Of a stretch of DNA of 64,000 bases, positions 23,237 to 37,917 are shown piece by piece. Position 1 is the stretch's first letter; every line of letters starts with the position of its first letter. Position numbers and translations under genes: made by a program. The notes under the pieces were generated by a model that saw nothing but the letters and a program-made list of their open reading frames with translations, was not told the origin of the DNA and did no database searches. The stretch comes from Linepithema humile (taxonomy: Eukaryota; Arthropoda; Insecta; Hymenoptera; Formicidae). Location: the NCBI RefSeq assembly GCF_040581485.1, contig NC_090132.1, positions 4,413,001-4,477,000 on the forward strand. The letters are read 5' to 3'.

Positions 23237-26200
23237 CGTAAATCTGTAACAAGACGCAACGTTTGCACTTTAAGATGCGCAGAAATTTTTGGGATATCTG
23301 CATTAAAGACACGCGAAAATTTTTGAGCTCTGCATTAAAAATACATGGACACGTTTTGGGAAAAATGGCTAACTTTAATAACTATTAATATATTATCATT
23401 ATCAAAACATATTAAATGCAGCACTTTAAAATCATTATGACATGTGAAAACGATTATGATTGAAATTGATTAGAAATCTGTTTAACTTATGATTAATTAC
23501 AATGTTTGGATTTTCAAAATATGGTGCAATCGAGAATTAAATGTTTATATCTTATATATGTTCTACGTATGAGCTCAATGTAGCAATCAAATTAGCTAAA
23601 GCATTGCACTTTCTAACACTTTTATAGACTTTCACAAGAGAAATTGCATAATAAAATTTGATGAAGATGAAATAAATAAGTGTCGCGTTGTAAAAAAAAA
23701 AAAAAAAAAACAAAGATCCGAAACTTTTATGGTTTGATTTATCTTTCGGTTCATCCACTTTTATATTTGACATCTTATCTTTTGTATAAACATTCACAAA
23801 CAAAAGTGCAGATGTGACCTTCACTGCATATCTTTACATGATATCAAAAACATAAAAAAGTAATTTCTTATCAATAAGCGTTTTATTATCTTTGAAATTA
23901 TGTAGCCTTATTTTCCGCGGCAAAATTATGTTTCTTCTACATTTTTTCGTAGGCACTAAACACTTAATAATAACACATTGTGATGCAACCTTACACGTGT
24001 CTACGTTTTCTCGTGAAAATCGACGAAAGAGTTCCGACTTTTGCAACGGCGTCCTTCTTACTCGTTCTTTCGTAAACACGTAGTATCGTTAAAGAGATAG
24101 CCAGTTTTATTTCTTCTTTCTTCCACACTTTCACTGTCACGGAAAGAAAAGTTCAGAACTGATTGTTATGCTCGCCAACGTTAACGATTACATACAAAGC
24201 TAGATTAGTTTTCCCGCGCGGCTTGTGTCTCCGCTTTTCCGAACGCCAAGCTTTCGATCTTGTAATAATCAGGCCAAAGTATCTTCTTTCGCGTTCACCC
24301 TCCGCTGATCATCCGTCACACGTCTGTTTTTCTAGCAGTTTTCTCCTTCCGAGACATTCTCCAATATTTTTTACACCTAACGACGATTAACGATGTGGTC
24401 TCGCTGATGTCACTGTCGATTCGTATGGTGATTCAAAATAAATGATAATTTGGAAAGGACAAGAAGGCCTTCTAGTCAAACGCTCCGGACTAGCAGGCGA
24501 TCGAGAAACGACTGCGAGATTTCTCAAGCCGGCGCGTAACTTTTCAACGTGTTCGAACATCTCCGTTCCACCGGAGCATAAACTAAGAAGGGAGGTAGAT
24601 ACTTTGCTATCTATCTTAAGTTTTTAAGATAAGGTTATCGTTTCGGGTCATGGTACGCAAGTAAAGTGCGTACGCAAGTATATTTTTTGTGCATAAATTA
24701 TGCATATGAATAGTAAAAATGGATAAATGACGAAAGTATCTAAACTACTATAGCTTTGGAGAAAAAAGTAAAACTTGTTGTACATACGATTATTTATCAC
24801 TGCGTCACAATGATAAAAACTATCTATTTACGAGAGGAGGAATTGCATAAGGTTTCCATTTCCTGCGTCTTTCGACGCAGTCGATCAGCAAGCATCTTAA
24901 TTCCAGTTTTAAATTTATTTAGCATTTCACAAAATTATCAGACGCATTCGCAAGATTTATATTTTAAATAAAACTTGGCAAGTTTATTCATTCTAAAACA
25001 TAATGCGACATTTTATAAGACTAATCTTAATATCTTATTTTCATGACACAAACAGATAAACAAAAAATATTATTCCTAAATACAAGTTAAAATTTTTTAT
25101 TTACATAATACATTTTTTGTTATAACATAAAGCCATTATTTTTTTTCATATTTTTTTATATCCAAAACTGATGATAAGTTTAATGACAAATTATCAAATT
25201 AATAATTTTTAGAAAAATTGTGTCTTAACAATTTTTTTTTATTGTTTCATTATTTCGCTTTATGTTTCTGCCGATATCTAACAGGTTTAAAACGGAAAAA
25301 ACGATCAAGCAAACGATGATGTCATTCAAATAATGAATACTACTATTTTGCATGAATGTTTTTCCCAATGATATGACTTGTCAGTGTTTTTTGAAATCAA
25401 TAGGAAAGTTTATAGGGGACATACGTACAATTATTGTATAATAAACTATATAACAATAACGTACATATGTTTTATGCGTCAGACGGTTTGCATCCCACTT
25501 ATTCATTATTATAAAAGAATAATAGCCATTCTAATAGCAATTATCCCATTGCTCGATAAGATCGATATAAGAATGATTGTAACTCGGAATAACATGACGC
25601 AAGTGGAAATAATGTATGAGTATACGAATATAAATAATTTTAAATGTATAATGTATTAAAAAAATGAAAATTGATTTAACTATAGATGCAAGTTCTTTAG
25701 CTAGAAATATTAGCAAAAATTTGATCAATATTTAAATGTTAAAATTTTTTATATAAAATATCAATATAAAATCAATCATAAAATAATATTAAAGTTTGAC
25801 GTTTAAGAATTAATTAGTAATCTATGTTAAAAAAATTATCGCGCGTTGGTGTGAAATGTTTTATTTATGCAACTAATTATATATTTTTTATTTTTTTTAA
25901 ATATTTTATCTCATTGTTCCAATAAGATAAAAACGCCTCAAGCAATAATAAAATTAAACCAGACAGTTTTACGGACCATCTATCGTTACAACTTTACAAA
26001 TCAAAGAATTTGATTTTACATGCGAAATATACTGTACATATAGATAACCTATTTAAGTTTCCAAAATCTAGGTCATCTGAACTTATAATCATATAATCAC
26101 GCATAACTAAAAATAACTTATTTAAATGATAATAGGGTAAACTTGTTGTACGGTATTAAATATACGAGGTATTGTATACACGTAGATGTATATGAATTGA

Positions 26201-26873
26201 TAAAACAAAATCGATGTTTGTTTATAGGAAAACAAAAAGAACGTAATGGGTGAATTAATAGATTAATTTTATTATTTTTTATATAAAGCCATTTATTTGT
26301 TATATTATCTTTAATTTCTCACACAATTTATATTTATTTATAAATGTTTACATAAATTATGTACATTAAATTAACTTTGATAAAAAATTTATAGGAAAAC
26401 ATATTTATATACTTTGGAAAAGTGTTCAAAATTAATATTAATAAGAATCACAAAAATATCTTTTACAAATGTAAATTATTCGATATTGCGCTGAATGAAT
26501 TGCGAAAGAATACGAAATGTCGTTACGTACAAAAGAATTTGCAAACTCGGCAATATCGAGTTGAACCTAGTTTTTTAAAAAAACTTAAATAACTCTTGAA
26601 AAAATAGTATTTTGATTAACTGAAGCTAAAATAGCGAGAGATATATTGCTTTAAATATTTAATATTAAGATAATACTAAAAAAAATACTACGTATAGGTA
26701 TATATACACTCTAAATCTATTGCAGATATTTTTAAAATAAAAAATGCTTTTTACATAGCATTTTTATATGTCGCAGATATTTTTTCCTTTATTGATAATT
26801 TCTTTCTAAGAACATCAATGTTGTCTGCTGGCACAATTTTTCTGATTTAATGCTTTTGCGTAAATATTTCCCT
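23237..26873. other. intergenic, no gene seen
   Basis: AT-rich DNA between the MRJP-like and yellow-e3-like genes, both on the minus strand. It contains an A run of about 20 bases near 23690-23710. A slightly GC-richer patch at about 24000-24660 could contain the promoter or first non-coding exon of the MRJP-like gene. No exon with MRJP motifs and no other recognisable coding sequence was found. Confidence 0.4.
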
Positions 26874-29800
26874 TTAGAATCCAAGAGTATTATTATAGAA
26901 TTGCAATGGGAAGTACGGATCAATTTGTTGATTAAGAGATTGAGCCAGCACGCGATTGTTCGTTTGGATTCTCATAATGCGGATGTTAATCTGACGAGTA
27001 TCAACTTGTCTCATGAAAAACTTGTGGAATCTCGACGACATCACCCACACATTATTGTTGTCGTATTGTGCCACTAAGATCTCGGCGATAAATTGTAAGT
27101 CCTCTGGACTATAAGCAAGAATGCTGAAAAAAGAATGAAAGAAAGAAAAGATAGCAATTGAAATCATATATAATTATAATTTAAACGTGAACAAACAATC
27201 ATATCACAACCTAATAAACGTAAACTATCATTAAAACTAGAGAATGACATTGTTTATCTTTTATATGCGTTTGACATTAATAAAATTGGGATTTTTTAGA
27301 GATTTAATATGTATATTTTTCATAAATTAATATATTATTAAATCGCTAAACACGCGAGAAAATGAGAATATCTAAAATGTTTCGATTGATATTTAGGTTT
27401 TTGACATCCCGTTTTTTAACATACTTAGAATAACAGAAGAATGAATAAAAACTGTAAAGTAAAAGGAGCTGATTTCATAGCAGCATCACTTTTTTTATGG
27501 ACATTCCTAACGACTTAACACTATTTTGCCCAGAATTTATTCGATACATTCCCTTATTTCTTGCAATCATTCGTTGAAAAAAAAAAACTGATTTGTATGA
27601 CGCAAAATGCGATCACTTTATTATTTTTTTAAAGTATGACTTAGTGATTAAAATTTAAAAAAATGTTTTTTATAATTTATTTCTAAAATTGTTAATTATA
27701 TTAAATGTTGATAATAATAATTTTTTAATTCTCACTAACTTTGAAGTCTATATGCATTAGACCAATTTTGATAAAAATTTATGATAAAAAATTTGAATCA
27801 AATTTTTTAGAGTTATTTATGCGTGTGATATTTCGGAAAAATATCTTATTCAAAATTTTATACCTTTGTCGATTCGTTCGTGGCTGCCACGATGCGACTG
27901 CGGTCTCGGTAAAAGGGGCGAATAAGATAGTGTCATCTCGAGGATCCACTGCCAGTGCCAGACCTTGACTCGACTTTCTACCGACCAAGGTCACAGGTAA
28001 CTGTTCACCAAGCGGAAGTGGTCCGGCTTGTAACGCAGAAGTAGGCACGCTGAAGATACGATCGGTCGCTAAAGGTTGATAATAAACGGTCCTAAGCCTC
28101 GGTGAAAATGTTATGCCCACTATGCCGTCCAGAAACTCGAAAGTGTCTTTTCCGATCTAGAAAAATGTTTATTTAATTTTAAACGCGATATTTATAATTG
28201 ATAAAACACATTTAGTTTTAAAAATGTATCATATGCAATGAAGAAAAGTATTTAGGAATTAATGATCCTTATTACGATTATTAGATACATTAAAAAGAAA
28301 TTTTTTCCAACATAGCGGAAGAATGATAAAACGATAAACTCATTTGTAATTCTAGTCATTTCTCTTTGCTACCTTATAAGGCGGGAAATATCACATAGAT
28401 AAAATCACACTGAATTGATGTAACAAGTTTTTTTACTAATTAGATTCCTAATTAGATAAAGCGTACGCTGCTTCTCTATTGCAGCGTATATAAGCTTACA
28501 CGTTAGAATGTACGATTACTGTTAATTTTCGTAAAGTTTGTGACTGTGCTTGCCTTTCTCATATTTTTGTTTTTATTATAATTACGTGGAATACTAAACT
28601 CACTCTGTATGTTGCTTGATCTGGGTGGGGAAACATGGATGCGTGAAGCAATCTCCAACTTCTATCATTAGTACCATCGAAAACAAGAAGTCCTAAAAAA
28701 ATATTACAATTATTTTAAAATCTACTTGAAGAAATTCCTCTTTGGAAATTTTTAAAGAAAATTATTTTTATTTGAGATTTTTAAAAAGAAATATTAACGA
28801 TTTTAAATCTTCGAAAAAGAATTATTTTAAAAAGATTATATTCGTTCTTCGGATTCTAAATCGTGTTACACACATTTTTATATTCAAAATAAATATTCCA
28901 GTTTCTTAATGATTTTTCTCATATACAATCATATGTTAGTAACGCCAAGACAAAACATAAAAAATGTACTTAGTCATTTGTTATTTTTCAAAGAAAATCA
29001 ACAAAAAATAATTATATTAAAAATATGATATTTTTTCACAATATTTATTGAGTTTAATTAAAAAGTGTATAACCTGGTCCAAGAGTATCGGTTATGTAGA
29101 GATATACATCATCGCACGTTCTCGCCGAGGTGTCGTCGATGACAAGGTTGGTTAGCAAAGTATTCGGTCTCAACACCTAAAAAAATCCACACAATAATAA
29201 TTGCTCAAAAATTATTTTTACATAATTCAATGCGAAAGTATCTTAAACGTAAGATTGTTTTGCAGATTGTAACAGGTACATAGTAAATAATCACTGATTC
29301 TATGTTTATTTTTATAATTAAAGTAACAAAACCGGTTTTAATTATTCTACACTTGTAAAATAAAGTGATTATATTGATTGTTCACAAACAATTTCGCTAC
29401 TTCTCCTTTCAATAATGATTTTTTACTCTCTCTAATATCTTTTTATATAAAATAAACAGCACATTGGAAAATTTAAATATCATAATTGATACACATAAAA
29501 TGTAAGCATCTAGTAATATTTTTACTCAATTAAAAATTTTTTTTTCTAGAAATTATATAAATTATTTTCTTTCTGACTATCTAACTTTATTCACGATTAT
29601 CTTTTTTTTTAATTTACTATTTATTTTATATTTTTATATTTTAATTTTTTATATATTTACATTATTCTCTGCTTGCATTTACGAATTAATCGTTCGTGAT
29701 ACACGAACAGTCATACAACGCGTGCAGTCATACACACATTTTAATCTTTATCACAACACAACACAACACAACAGCGCAACACTGCTCACCTGACGTGGAA

Positions 29801-30326
29801 AAATGACGTGACGAACTACTTGGTCGGTTTTCAAATCAAAGACTATAACTTTCGGTGGGCAAACGGCCATAAAATCGTCGATCGATGTCATGACACCGGA
29901 ATCTACAACCCATAATCTGTTGCACTTATCCAATCTGGTACGATACACTGAGATTAGCTTGGTACAGTTGATTTCTCCTTTTCCGGCATTATGCCAATCC
30001 CACGAAGGATACGCCTGAAGTTGCGGGCTGCTTCCGAAGGGTATCTTTCTGGGGAAGAAACTCAAAGTGGCCGGTACACCTGCGCGTAACCTGGGTGTGC
30101 CGACAAAGATTCGGTCCCAAGTTATCGTGACACCAGTCAGCACTATATTTTCCGGTTGATATTGATTGAGAAAACCACGGTCATATGGTAGCGCGAAATC
30201 AAGCAGTGACCATTGCGCGACGGTTTCTAGCCTTTGCGCCTCCGTCCTGATGCACAGTATCGTTACGAAAAATACGACGTATCTAAAGAAAATCAAAGAA
30301 TTAATTTTTGCGTATAAGAAAATCAT
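26874..30326 (-). CDS. yellow-e3: Yellow-family protein, yellow-e3-like
   Basis: Five minus-strand exons join in frame: 29790-30326, 29074-29176, 28604-28692, 27864-28156 and 26874-27123, giving 423 residues; junction phases are 0, 1, 0 and 2. A hydrophobic leader spans about residues 11-27 (secretion signal). Family motifs include FVGTPRLRAGVPATL, YPSWDWH, LDKCNRLWVVDSG at 132-144, and DGIVGITFSP, where the -RSWRLLHASMFP- stretch is typical of the yellow-e/MRJP branch. I assign yellow-e3 from cluster position and general resemblance; yellow-e is the main alternative. Exon 1 fuses what are two exons in the MRJP-like gene: introns before the FVSIPR strand and before the CDRLW motif are absent. 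A possible acceptor (ctttag) lies within the leader, so the true first exon could differ. A short ACACA repeat sits just inside intron 1. Confidence 0.8.
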
Positions 30327-33300
30327 TTAAATTACGTATCAAATATTTACTTCTTGGAGCTTTTTGCAAAAAGCAGAGAAATTATTAAATTTCTATTTTT
30401 TTTAAATATGAAAGGAATAAAATTATAACGAGCCAAGTTTATTTGTAAGCAAATGTGGATATTAGTTTGTTTAATTATTGATCAAATATTGAACTATTTT
30501 ATTTTGTAACAAAAATACATTACCGTAGCGTTAGGATACTTAAATAAATATTTGAAAAATAAGTAAAAAAATTGTTATTTAAAAAATCACACTTATGCTA
30601 ACTCTAAATTGTATACATTATAATTTTTTATATTTATTACCTCATATTTTAAAAGTTCAAATCTACAATTCGGCAAATTCAAGCTTCACCACTGTTTCAA
30701 CAATACTCTCATGAAATGAATGGGGTAACGATAGATATTGAACTGAATAAAGTCGTGCTAATAGTGTTAACTATCACAAAGAGAAGTACATCGGGCGTGT
30801 ACCGCAAGTCCTACCGTCTGAGCACCGACTGATCCAATTTTCTAGCATCGACTTGTTAGAACTTGGCTCCTTAAGAGACAGGACACCACAAGTTGAATGC
30901 ATTGTGTAACGAGAGGTGTATGTACTTTTACTCGTACGCACGATCACTTTATCCAGCAACACACCTACACCATTCGTCCAATGAACTATTCGAATTTTAG
31001 AGTTTAAACAACAGCCAGTTTCGTGCTAATCTGTTCTTGCAAGACGAGAAAGTGGCTCGTGATATGGCTATACGATATCCACGCCCTCGCATTTTTCTAA
31101 CTTCTGTAACTGAATATTCTTATCGCAATTATCTATGAAAAGCAATAAAAATTCTTTTAATTCCTTGTTATGAGGAATTTTTTATAGCAATTTTTAATAT
31201 TACAATATTAACTAGCTTCTAAATACTGCCAAAAGAGAATCTATTTTCTCGAATAAAAAGTAAATAATAAGAGCAACGTTTTGCCATATTATATTTTTTT
31301 CTGTCATACAGATTATATTGATTGAAATATGCATAATTAATATTTAAATAAATAATAAATATAATATACGAAAATTTCAAAGCGCTTGAAAAAAAACATT
31401 CAAAGGGTGAATGCTTTTACTACTGACATAAATTACTATGGTTATGAAATATCATAAAAAATAGCATTAAATGGCACTTGTACTCGTACTATACAATTAT
31501 AACCATTACACGTATACGTCCTTGACTGATCTGGATTGAAAGTCCCCCGGAACTAAAGACCGCACCCATTATTATATATATAATTTGATTTGGATGCATA
31601 TGTGCGACCAGAGAACATAATGAACTTTCTTGATATTGAACTTATGATTATTGTTTCGCAATTTTTCTTTTTGACACATTTATTTCACCCCATTTTGATG
31701 GATATTTTGACTACAAAAGTAAACACATGTGAAGAATTAAACTTATCTTACTTTACGAGATCTTTTCATTAAAACATTTTATGAAATAAAATGTTCAAAA
31801 ATGATGGGATTGTCGAATTCCATTCGAAATTCCATTTAAAATTCTTTATTTCTCCAATGGAAAATAATCTTTTCCTATTTTTCAGAAATATTAAGATATG
31901 CAAAATTTTCTTACAAATCACAAGAAAGTTACGATAATATTTTTATTTAAATTTTTCTCGCAAATTACATGTATCTCTCGCATTGTATGCTTTGCATTTG
32001 AATTCTGACTATCAATTTCTGGCCAATAAATCACTTTCTCTCCGCGACATAGAACTCTTGTGTGTATACCATTTATTCTTTGTACTCTAACGACTTTCGT
32101 ATTCCGCTGAGTCCGTGATTAAATCATGATATTGTATACTGTATATTTTGCGGCAATAGATTTATATGATTCTTTGAAAATTAGTATAATTGTAATACAA
32201 ATTCTTCTATAATGTCAGAGAGGTTTTTTGAATTATCGCAAAATGATGATATCTATTCGTGTTGAATATAATTTTTAATTTAAAATGTTTTAAAATGTCA
32301 TTTTATAATGTTTTTAATTCCTTTTTTAATTTTTTATTTTTGGTAAGCTAAACTCTATTCAAATAAAAATTGTTTTGAAAATACGCATTGAGAGGTTCAA
32401 ACTTCCTATAGTATTATAATACAACTGTTGATCAAAGAGCTGGCTAATATGATCTTTAAATGCATAATTCTTAACTTGCGACTATATAATTTTTAGCGTG
32501 AAATTAGGAATGGTAAGGAAATAAGATAGGAAGATATGGAATTATTCCCGCGAGTCTATCCCAAGTGTATCCGAGTGTGCAACGATAGTTCGCTGTTGCT
32601 CAATATCGCACGTGAAATACTACGGGAAATACCATGGAGCGATCACGATTGCCCTCCATTCCCACGACGAAACGGAAACGGTTCACTATCGACTTGCAAC
32701 GACGACTTGCGGATCGACAATCTGTAAATTCTCCAACGCGTTCGCGTGGACAAGACCGAATAAATATTTATGAACAATATTTGCATAAAGATAATAATTT
32801 GACGTGATAATACCGCATTATGTGCTCTATAAAATGCTTAATGTAAAGTGGAAACGACACGCAGTAAAACTCATCCCGATATTTTTAACTTTTTTTTGTT
32901 ACAATCCACAAATTTACTTAGCGGAATATATTTTGTTTTATATAAATTTTCTGCATAATTACTTTACATCGCTTATAGCTTTATAATTTTTGTTTTAATG
33001 TCATTATCTTTCGCATCTTATTAAATGATATTTCCTGTGGAATAATATTAGATTGGCAATATCCACTTTTAGACATGCGTTTTTCTTAATTGCTGAAGTG
33101 TAACCGAGTGTAACATGTAATTATAAGTATTAGTCCCAATTTAATTGCATGTATTATTAACCTGCAGATATATAATTACAATTTATAGATATGTGATTAA
33201 CGAGTACATTTACAACGGAGACTTTATTTTTCACTAGTTTAACCAATCATAATAAAATTAATTGCAAGTACTTTGCTTGAGTTTACGAAATAGATCGGAA

Positions 33301-34821
33301 AATGACACAAGAAACAAGATTCGAATAGCTTTCCTTCTTTCATCGAATTGTATAATAGTGTCGACCTTTTTTTCGTTATCCTGAGGCGTTTTGCGCCATC
33401 GACTGGCCAATCGTAAGTCTAATTTCGACTATTTTAAGATCTAGCACACTTTTCGTGTAATACCAGAATAAAATGAGCTTATTAATGCTAACGGTTTATG
33501 TTCATTGAATTGTAAATGTTACGATTGATCACGCTGAGTGAATTCGTTGATTATAGTTTGATCAATTGTAATGAAAGTGATCTGTAATTTAAAGAACACT
33601 GTTATTAATGCGGAAATATCAATTCACATTAATTAATGAAATTTTTAAATTAGAGTTCAGATATGTGATTAAAAAATTAAAACATTACTCAATTTGTAAT
33701 TAAATACATTTGAAGTTCCGGTTATTGCATAAAACCAGAAAAATAATTTGATCTTGAATATCAGCTTTCATCGAAAGTTCAACGTATCCAATTACCTCTG
33801 ATCCAATTGCCTCCGATGAAGAATGTCCAAGTGTTAGAAGATATAAAAAGCAGAAAGTTTAAACGCTCATTAGATATTTATTGTAAAAAGTTGCTAGTGA
33901 ATTGGATATAAGAATTTGAAAGGAAAATGCCGTAGTAAAACTCAAACTCTTTGTCCTCGGCAAGCTACGAGTATCAATTATGTCGAAAACGAGCATTCAT
34001 TACAAGAAAAAAATAGAATTACATTGTTTGAAGAAATGGCGTTGGCGAATTGCATGTCGGCCTAGTTATAAAACACGCGAAACAATTTAATTTTTTTACG
34101 CATAATGCGCAGTTCGATTTTTTTTTGCTTTCAAACACGCAAATGCCATTTTTCTTTAGAGCAAAGTTCTTTATAATTTTGTGTAATTCCACAAAAATAA
34201 AACAATATTCAATTTATGAAAAAAAGTGCGTAAAATTCTGATATTTTCGATAAATTTAAAGAGGAATGGCATACGACATATAGACATCTAATTAAGTGTT
34301 AAATAGATGAATTATTTAATTAACTAGAAAAAATAAACTCCAAATAATTTTAGTTTTGATTTAGATTTATTTAAAGCGCATCAAGCGCAAATTAGGAATA
34401 CATTTTGCATCCGCAAGGGAGAAGTCAAAAAACCGCTGAATTTTCATAGTATTTATTTCTCCATCCGTCGAATGTCAGCAATTGACATTTTGCTTACCGT
34501 TGGAGTTTTTGCGTTGTCGGTGCAAAGGCCGCTCATTGCAGCCGCTATAATTTGAAGCGAGCTCGGATTTCGACGCTACAGACGCGCAAGAAAAAAAAAA
34601 TGATCCGTAAACTATAATCTTTATGGCAATGGAAATACGACGATTGACATAAGGTACATTAATTCCGCATGCATAGCGTGGAAAGGTAAACTCGTCGAGT
34701 TGCAATTGTACCGGTGTTCCCGACTATGAAGTAGCCGAAAGACCTGTCGCTGTTAACCCGCGCGCTCGTAACAGCACTCCTCCTTGACTGTTCGCGTTCG
34801 ACGAAGCGAGAACGTCTCGCT
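30327..34821. other. intergenic, no gene seen
   Basis: About 4.5 kb of AT-rich DNA between the yellow-e3-like and yellow-g-like genes. Around 30780-31080 base composition is more balanced and may contain promoter or 5' untranslated sequence of the gene ending at 26874. I see no splice-supported coding exon. A 40-bp repeat at 34621-34660, shared with the flank of the other yellow-g gene, is listed separately. Confidence 0.4.
34621..34660. repeat. 40-bp repeat shared with 40806-40845 (copy 1)
   Basis: This 40-bp stretch matches 40806-40845 on the same strand at 34 of 40 positions, and all six differences are transitions. It starts ttatggcaatgga and ends aaggtacatt. It lies about 160 bp past the stop codon of the minus-strand yellow-g-like gene. 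Read on the minus strand both copies encode a similar peptide (NVPYV-RISIAI), so it may be a fragment of a dispersed coding repeat rather than a regulatory site. Confidence 0.65.
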
Positions 34822-37810
34822 CTACATAAGGTTTAACGCGTGATTGGCGCCGCAGCCGACGGTGCCCTGCATGTAATCCGGGAAGTTGCTCTCCAGCACG
34901 CGCATTCGTCCCCTCTTGTAATCGGGCACGATGTGAGTGGCCAGGGCGCACTCCTCGCTCTTGTAGACGGGCTGGAAGTTGGCCTCCACGAAAGGCGTCA
35001 TGCTGTCCCACCTGTAGACCTCGGCGTCGCCCTCGTATCGGAAGAAGAGCGCGCTGCCGTTGTCCGTGCCCAGGATAACCAGTCGCCTGGGTTTCAACCC
35101 GAGATCGTGTATCTTGCCCTGAGCGTTGCCGCTCCGCAGGTGGTTCGTGTTGATGGAGAACACGCGGCTGCTGCCCAGATACGTGAAGATCAGGCAGGTG
35201 CTACCGTCCTGGCGGCGCATAAGTGCGAGGTAGAGCACGTCTCTGCGGTTGCTGTTTATGGTCACGGCCTGCGGAAGGACGACACGGTATCCGCGACCGG
35301 AGGTCACGTCGTAGACCAGAATCGCTCTCGCGGCTGCGTCCGACACGTAGATGAAGACGCGGCCGTCCGAATTGTAGTCCGCTACGACGTATTGCAATCG
35401 CGACGAAGAGCCTGCTAAGCCAGACAGATCAACGGTTTTCACCACCTAAAAGAGAAATATCCGTTGCATCACACTGATCTACATCATCTTTTACGTCGCA
35501 CACTCAAGGGATTAATCGGAAAAAGAAAATTTATAAAGTATACCAATTATTGCGATTTTATTTCTTTCAAATTTATTCTTAGGTTTTTTCGGTTCTTTCT
35601 TTCTCTTCTTCTTAGGTTTCTTTTTAGGTTTTTTATATTCTATAATTTTCTTTTCAAAAATAACTTAATTTTTTTTTTCAAAATATTGATACAGAATTGA
35701 TTGCAATTTTTTTGACGAATGTATACATATATTTGTATATGATGCAAGAATAAAAATAGCTTTTTAACTGAATATTTCGCGGTAATTTGTTACGGTAGAA
35801 AGACGCTTAACATTCTTGTTGTATAATGCTTACGAAAGAAAAAAGAAAAAGCGATACGGATGAGTAACATGCATGCGTGCACAAACGATGTGACTAACAA
35901 GGGATTATACATATCGAATAAATAGAGCAAGTTCTCTTTCTATTTTTTATCAAAGCTACAAAATATTTAAAAAAATTTCTAAAAACTGAAATTTTATGGA
36001 AACATATGAGTAACAAATAACAATCACGTTCTCAAAGCAATTGCTTTTCTGCGTTTCAATCTTTAATTAAAAGAACGCGCCTGGCACTTATTTTTCAAGC
36101 TTTATTCAAGCTGCGAGAAAGGAACCGATTTCTCATTTTACACATAGCGAGTAGAAACAGATTATCTCACCTTGCCGGTTTTCACGTTGAGAGCGACAAC
36201 CTTTGGCGGGCATTTGCGTTCGGCTTGTTCGAGAGAGTTAACGACTCCCGTATCTAACAACCACAGGATGTCATCAGGGTCCAAATAAATGTCGACAACG
36301 TTTTGCAACGCAGAGCATGTTCCTTCCTCTTGAAGCGACCAGCAAGGGAAGGGCAAGAGACTAGCTTGACAGTTCTTATCTTTCAGGCTAACCTTAGCCA
36401 AAGTCACTGGCACACCAGACTTCAATCTAAATAAATTTTTCAAAGAAATTGATATTATTTCTGTAGACATTAGTTGTTTTTATCGATTTCTCATACTTTA
36501 ATCAGAAAATATTGCGTATAAAATAAGATAATAGTAATTTCAATTATTCATATATATCTCATTAACTTTTTCTTATTTTACAATTAATATAAAAAAACGC
36601 GTGCATATTCTACATGCCATAGGCATGTACAATATTCAATAAATTAAAGAAAAGATTTTATTCAATATGCTTTTATGAATAATTCAGGTTACATCTTATT
36701 TTACATGCAACAATTAATCAGCTTTAATCATTATGTAAATAATGGAGGCGCGATTTGTTGATATTTAGCTCACTGATATTAATCCAGTAATATCGCACGT
36801 TAACTCTATAAGATCGTCGACGGTTAAGATTAATGATTTACGCCTAGTAGATGCACGGTGAAAGGAAGTATGATGAAGATATCGCTATTTAATGCTTTTA
36901 TCGCCGAGTGAAACACGCATCAGCTATTCATTACACATTACTTATGGATGCAAATTCCGTGCGTCCTTCACGATTCGAGGCAGATACGGTCACCCCATGT
37001 AATGTCGTAACATTATACGCGCACGAATGTGAGCATTCAGAGACCTTTGACAAGGCCTACAATTGTGCATACTTCAATTGCCGTGTTCAAAGCGAGAACC
37101 GTTAGCTTCTTAAAATGATCGACCGCTGCGCTTCGTCTTTCCGCATTGGAAACCGCGCGTAACGATCGACTTACATACAAGTATCTCGTTAACGATTTCT
37201 GAGACCGACCGATGCGTGTATCGACTGCTACTGACGTAACATGATTCGCAACAAGCGCACTTTTCTCTTGCGAAGTCTAAATCAGCAAACCGGTCGAAGA
37301 ACGCGACTGCCCTTTTATCCCGGATTCGGGTGCAATTAGAGCAAAATCTCTTGCGTTAAAACTACAGATATAGTCGAGTCTGTCTCTTTACATGTATAAT
37401 TACTTGGCACAGAAATTCTTAACATTGACGTTACTTAAGCTTGGTTGACATTGCCTTATACGCTTTGTCTTCGGTAATTTTATTACATTGAAAGATCAAC
37501 AAGAGATCACGCGCCAATATATTTATATTGGAAATAATTCTAGCAATTATGTATTATAAATTTACATATTATGTATTTCGTACCTGGGTAAAGCAAGGAT
37601 AGCGTCGTCCTTGTAGATCGCAGCCCTGGTCGCGAGGACATTCTTCGAGATGTAACGACCGCTGTTCTTAAACATGCTCTTCGTGGTCGGGCAAGGCCAT
37701 TCGAAGGCCCCTCCGGTCCACAGAATGTTCCTCTCTTCCTTTAGTTGTACGTCATTAGCACCGACGAAAACGACGGCGACGATGAACGTCACCGCCCGTA
37801 CAAAAAGCAT
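34822..37810 (-). CDS. yellow-g: Yellow-family protein, yellow-g/g2 type (minus-strand partner)
   Basis: Three minus-strand exons join in frame: 37584-37810, 36171-36426 and 34822-35445, giving 368 residues; junction phases 2 and 0. Residues 1-18 form a signal peptide. The g-type hallmark FEWPCPTTKSMFKNSGRYI follows (W38, C40), then DDAILALPR, LPFPCWSLQEEGTC, DDILWLLDTGVVNSLEQ, and RKCPPKVVALNVKTGK. In Drosophila, yellow-g and yellow-g2 are eggshell-related and adjacent; the same role is an inference here. Which of the pair is g and which is g2 I cannot decide, so the symbol is provisional. Exon 3 is strikingly GC- and CpG-rich compared with the rest of the cluster. A TATA box and initiator lie 75-107 bp upstream of the ATG. 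Confidence 0.8.
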
Positions 37811-37882
37811 TCTTATTATTCTTTTCGCAAGTTTCGAATATGCACCTCAATCGCGTCTCTTTGACGATCGAATCCAACCGCA

Positions 37883-37917
37883 AACTGTAAGATTCTCCTT
37901 ATTGCGCCAGTTTTATA
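37883..37917 (-). promoter_or_regulatory. TATA box and initiator of the yellow-g-like gene
   Basis: On the minus strand TATAAAA lies at 37917-37911. About 30 bases downstream, ACAGTT at 37888-37883 resembles the arthropod initiator. The implied 5' untranslated region is about 75 bases, without an ATG before 37810. Spacing is right for a focused TATA promoter. Confidence 0.55.

Noticed and set aside
34840..35418. 192-codon open frame on the plus strand
   Set aside because: It is the antisense shadow of the GC-rich exon 3 of the yellow-g-like gene.
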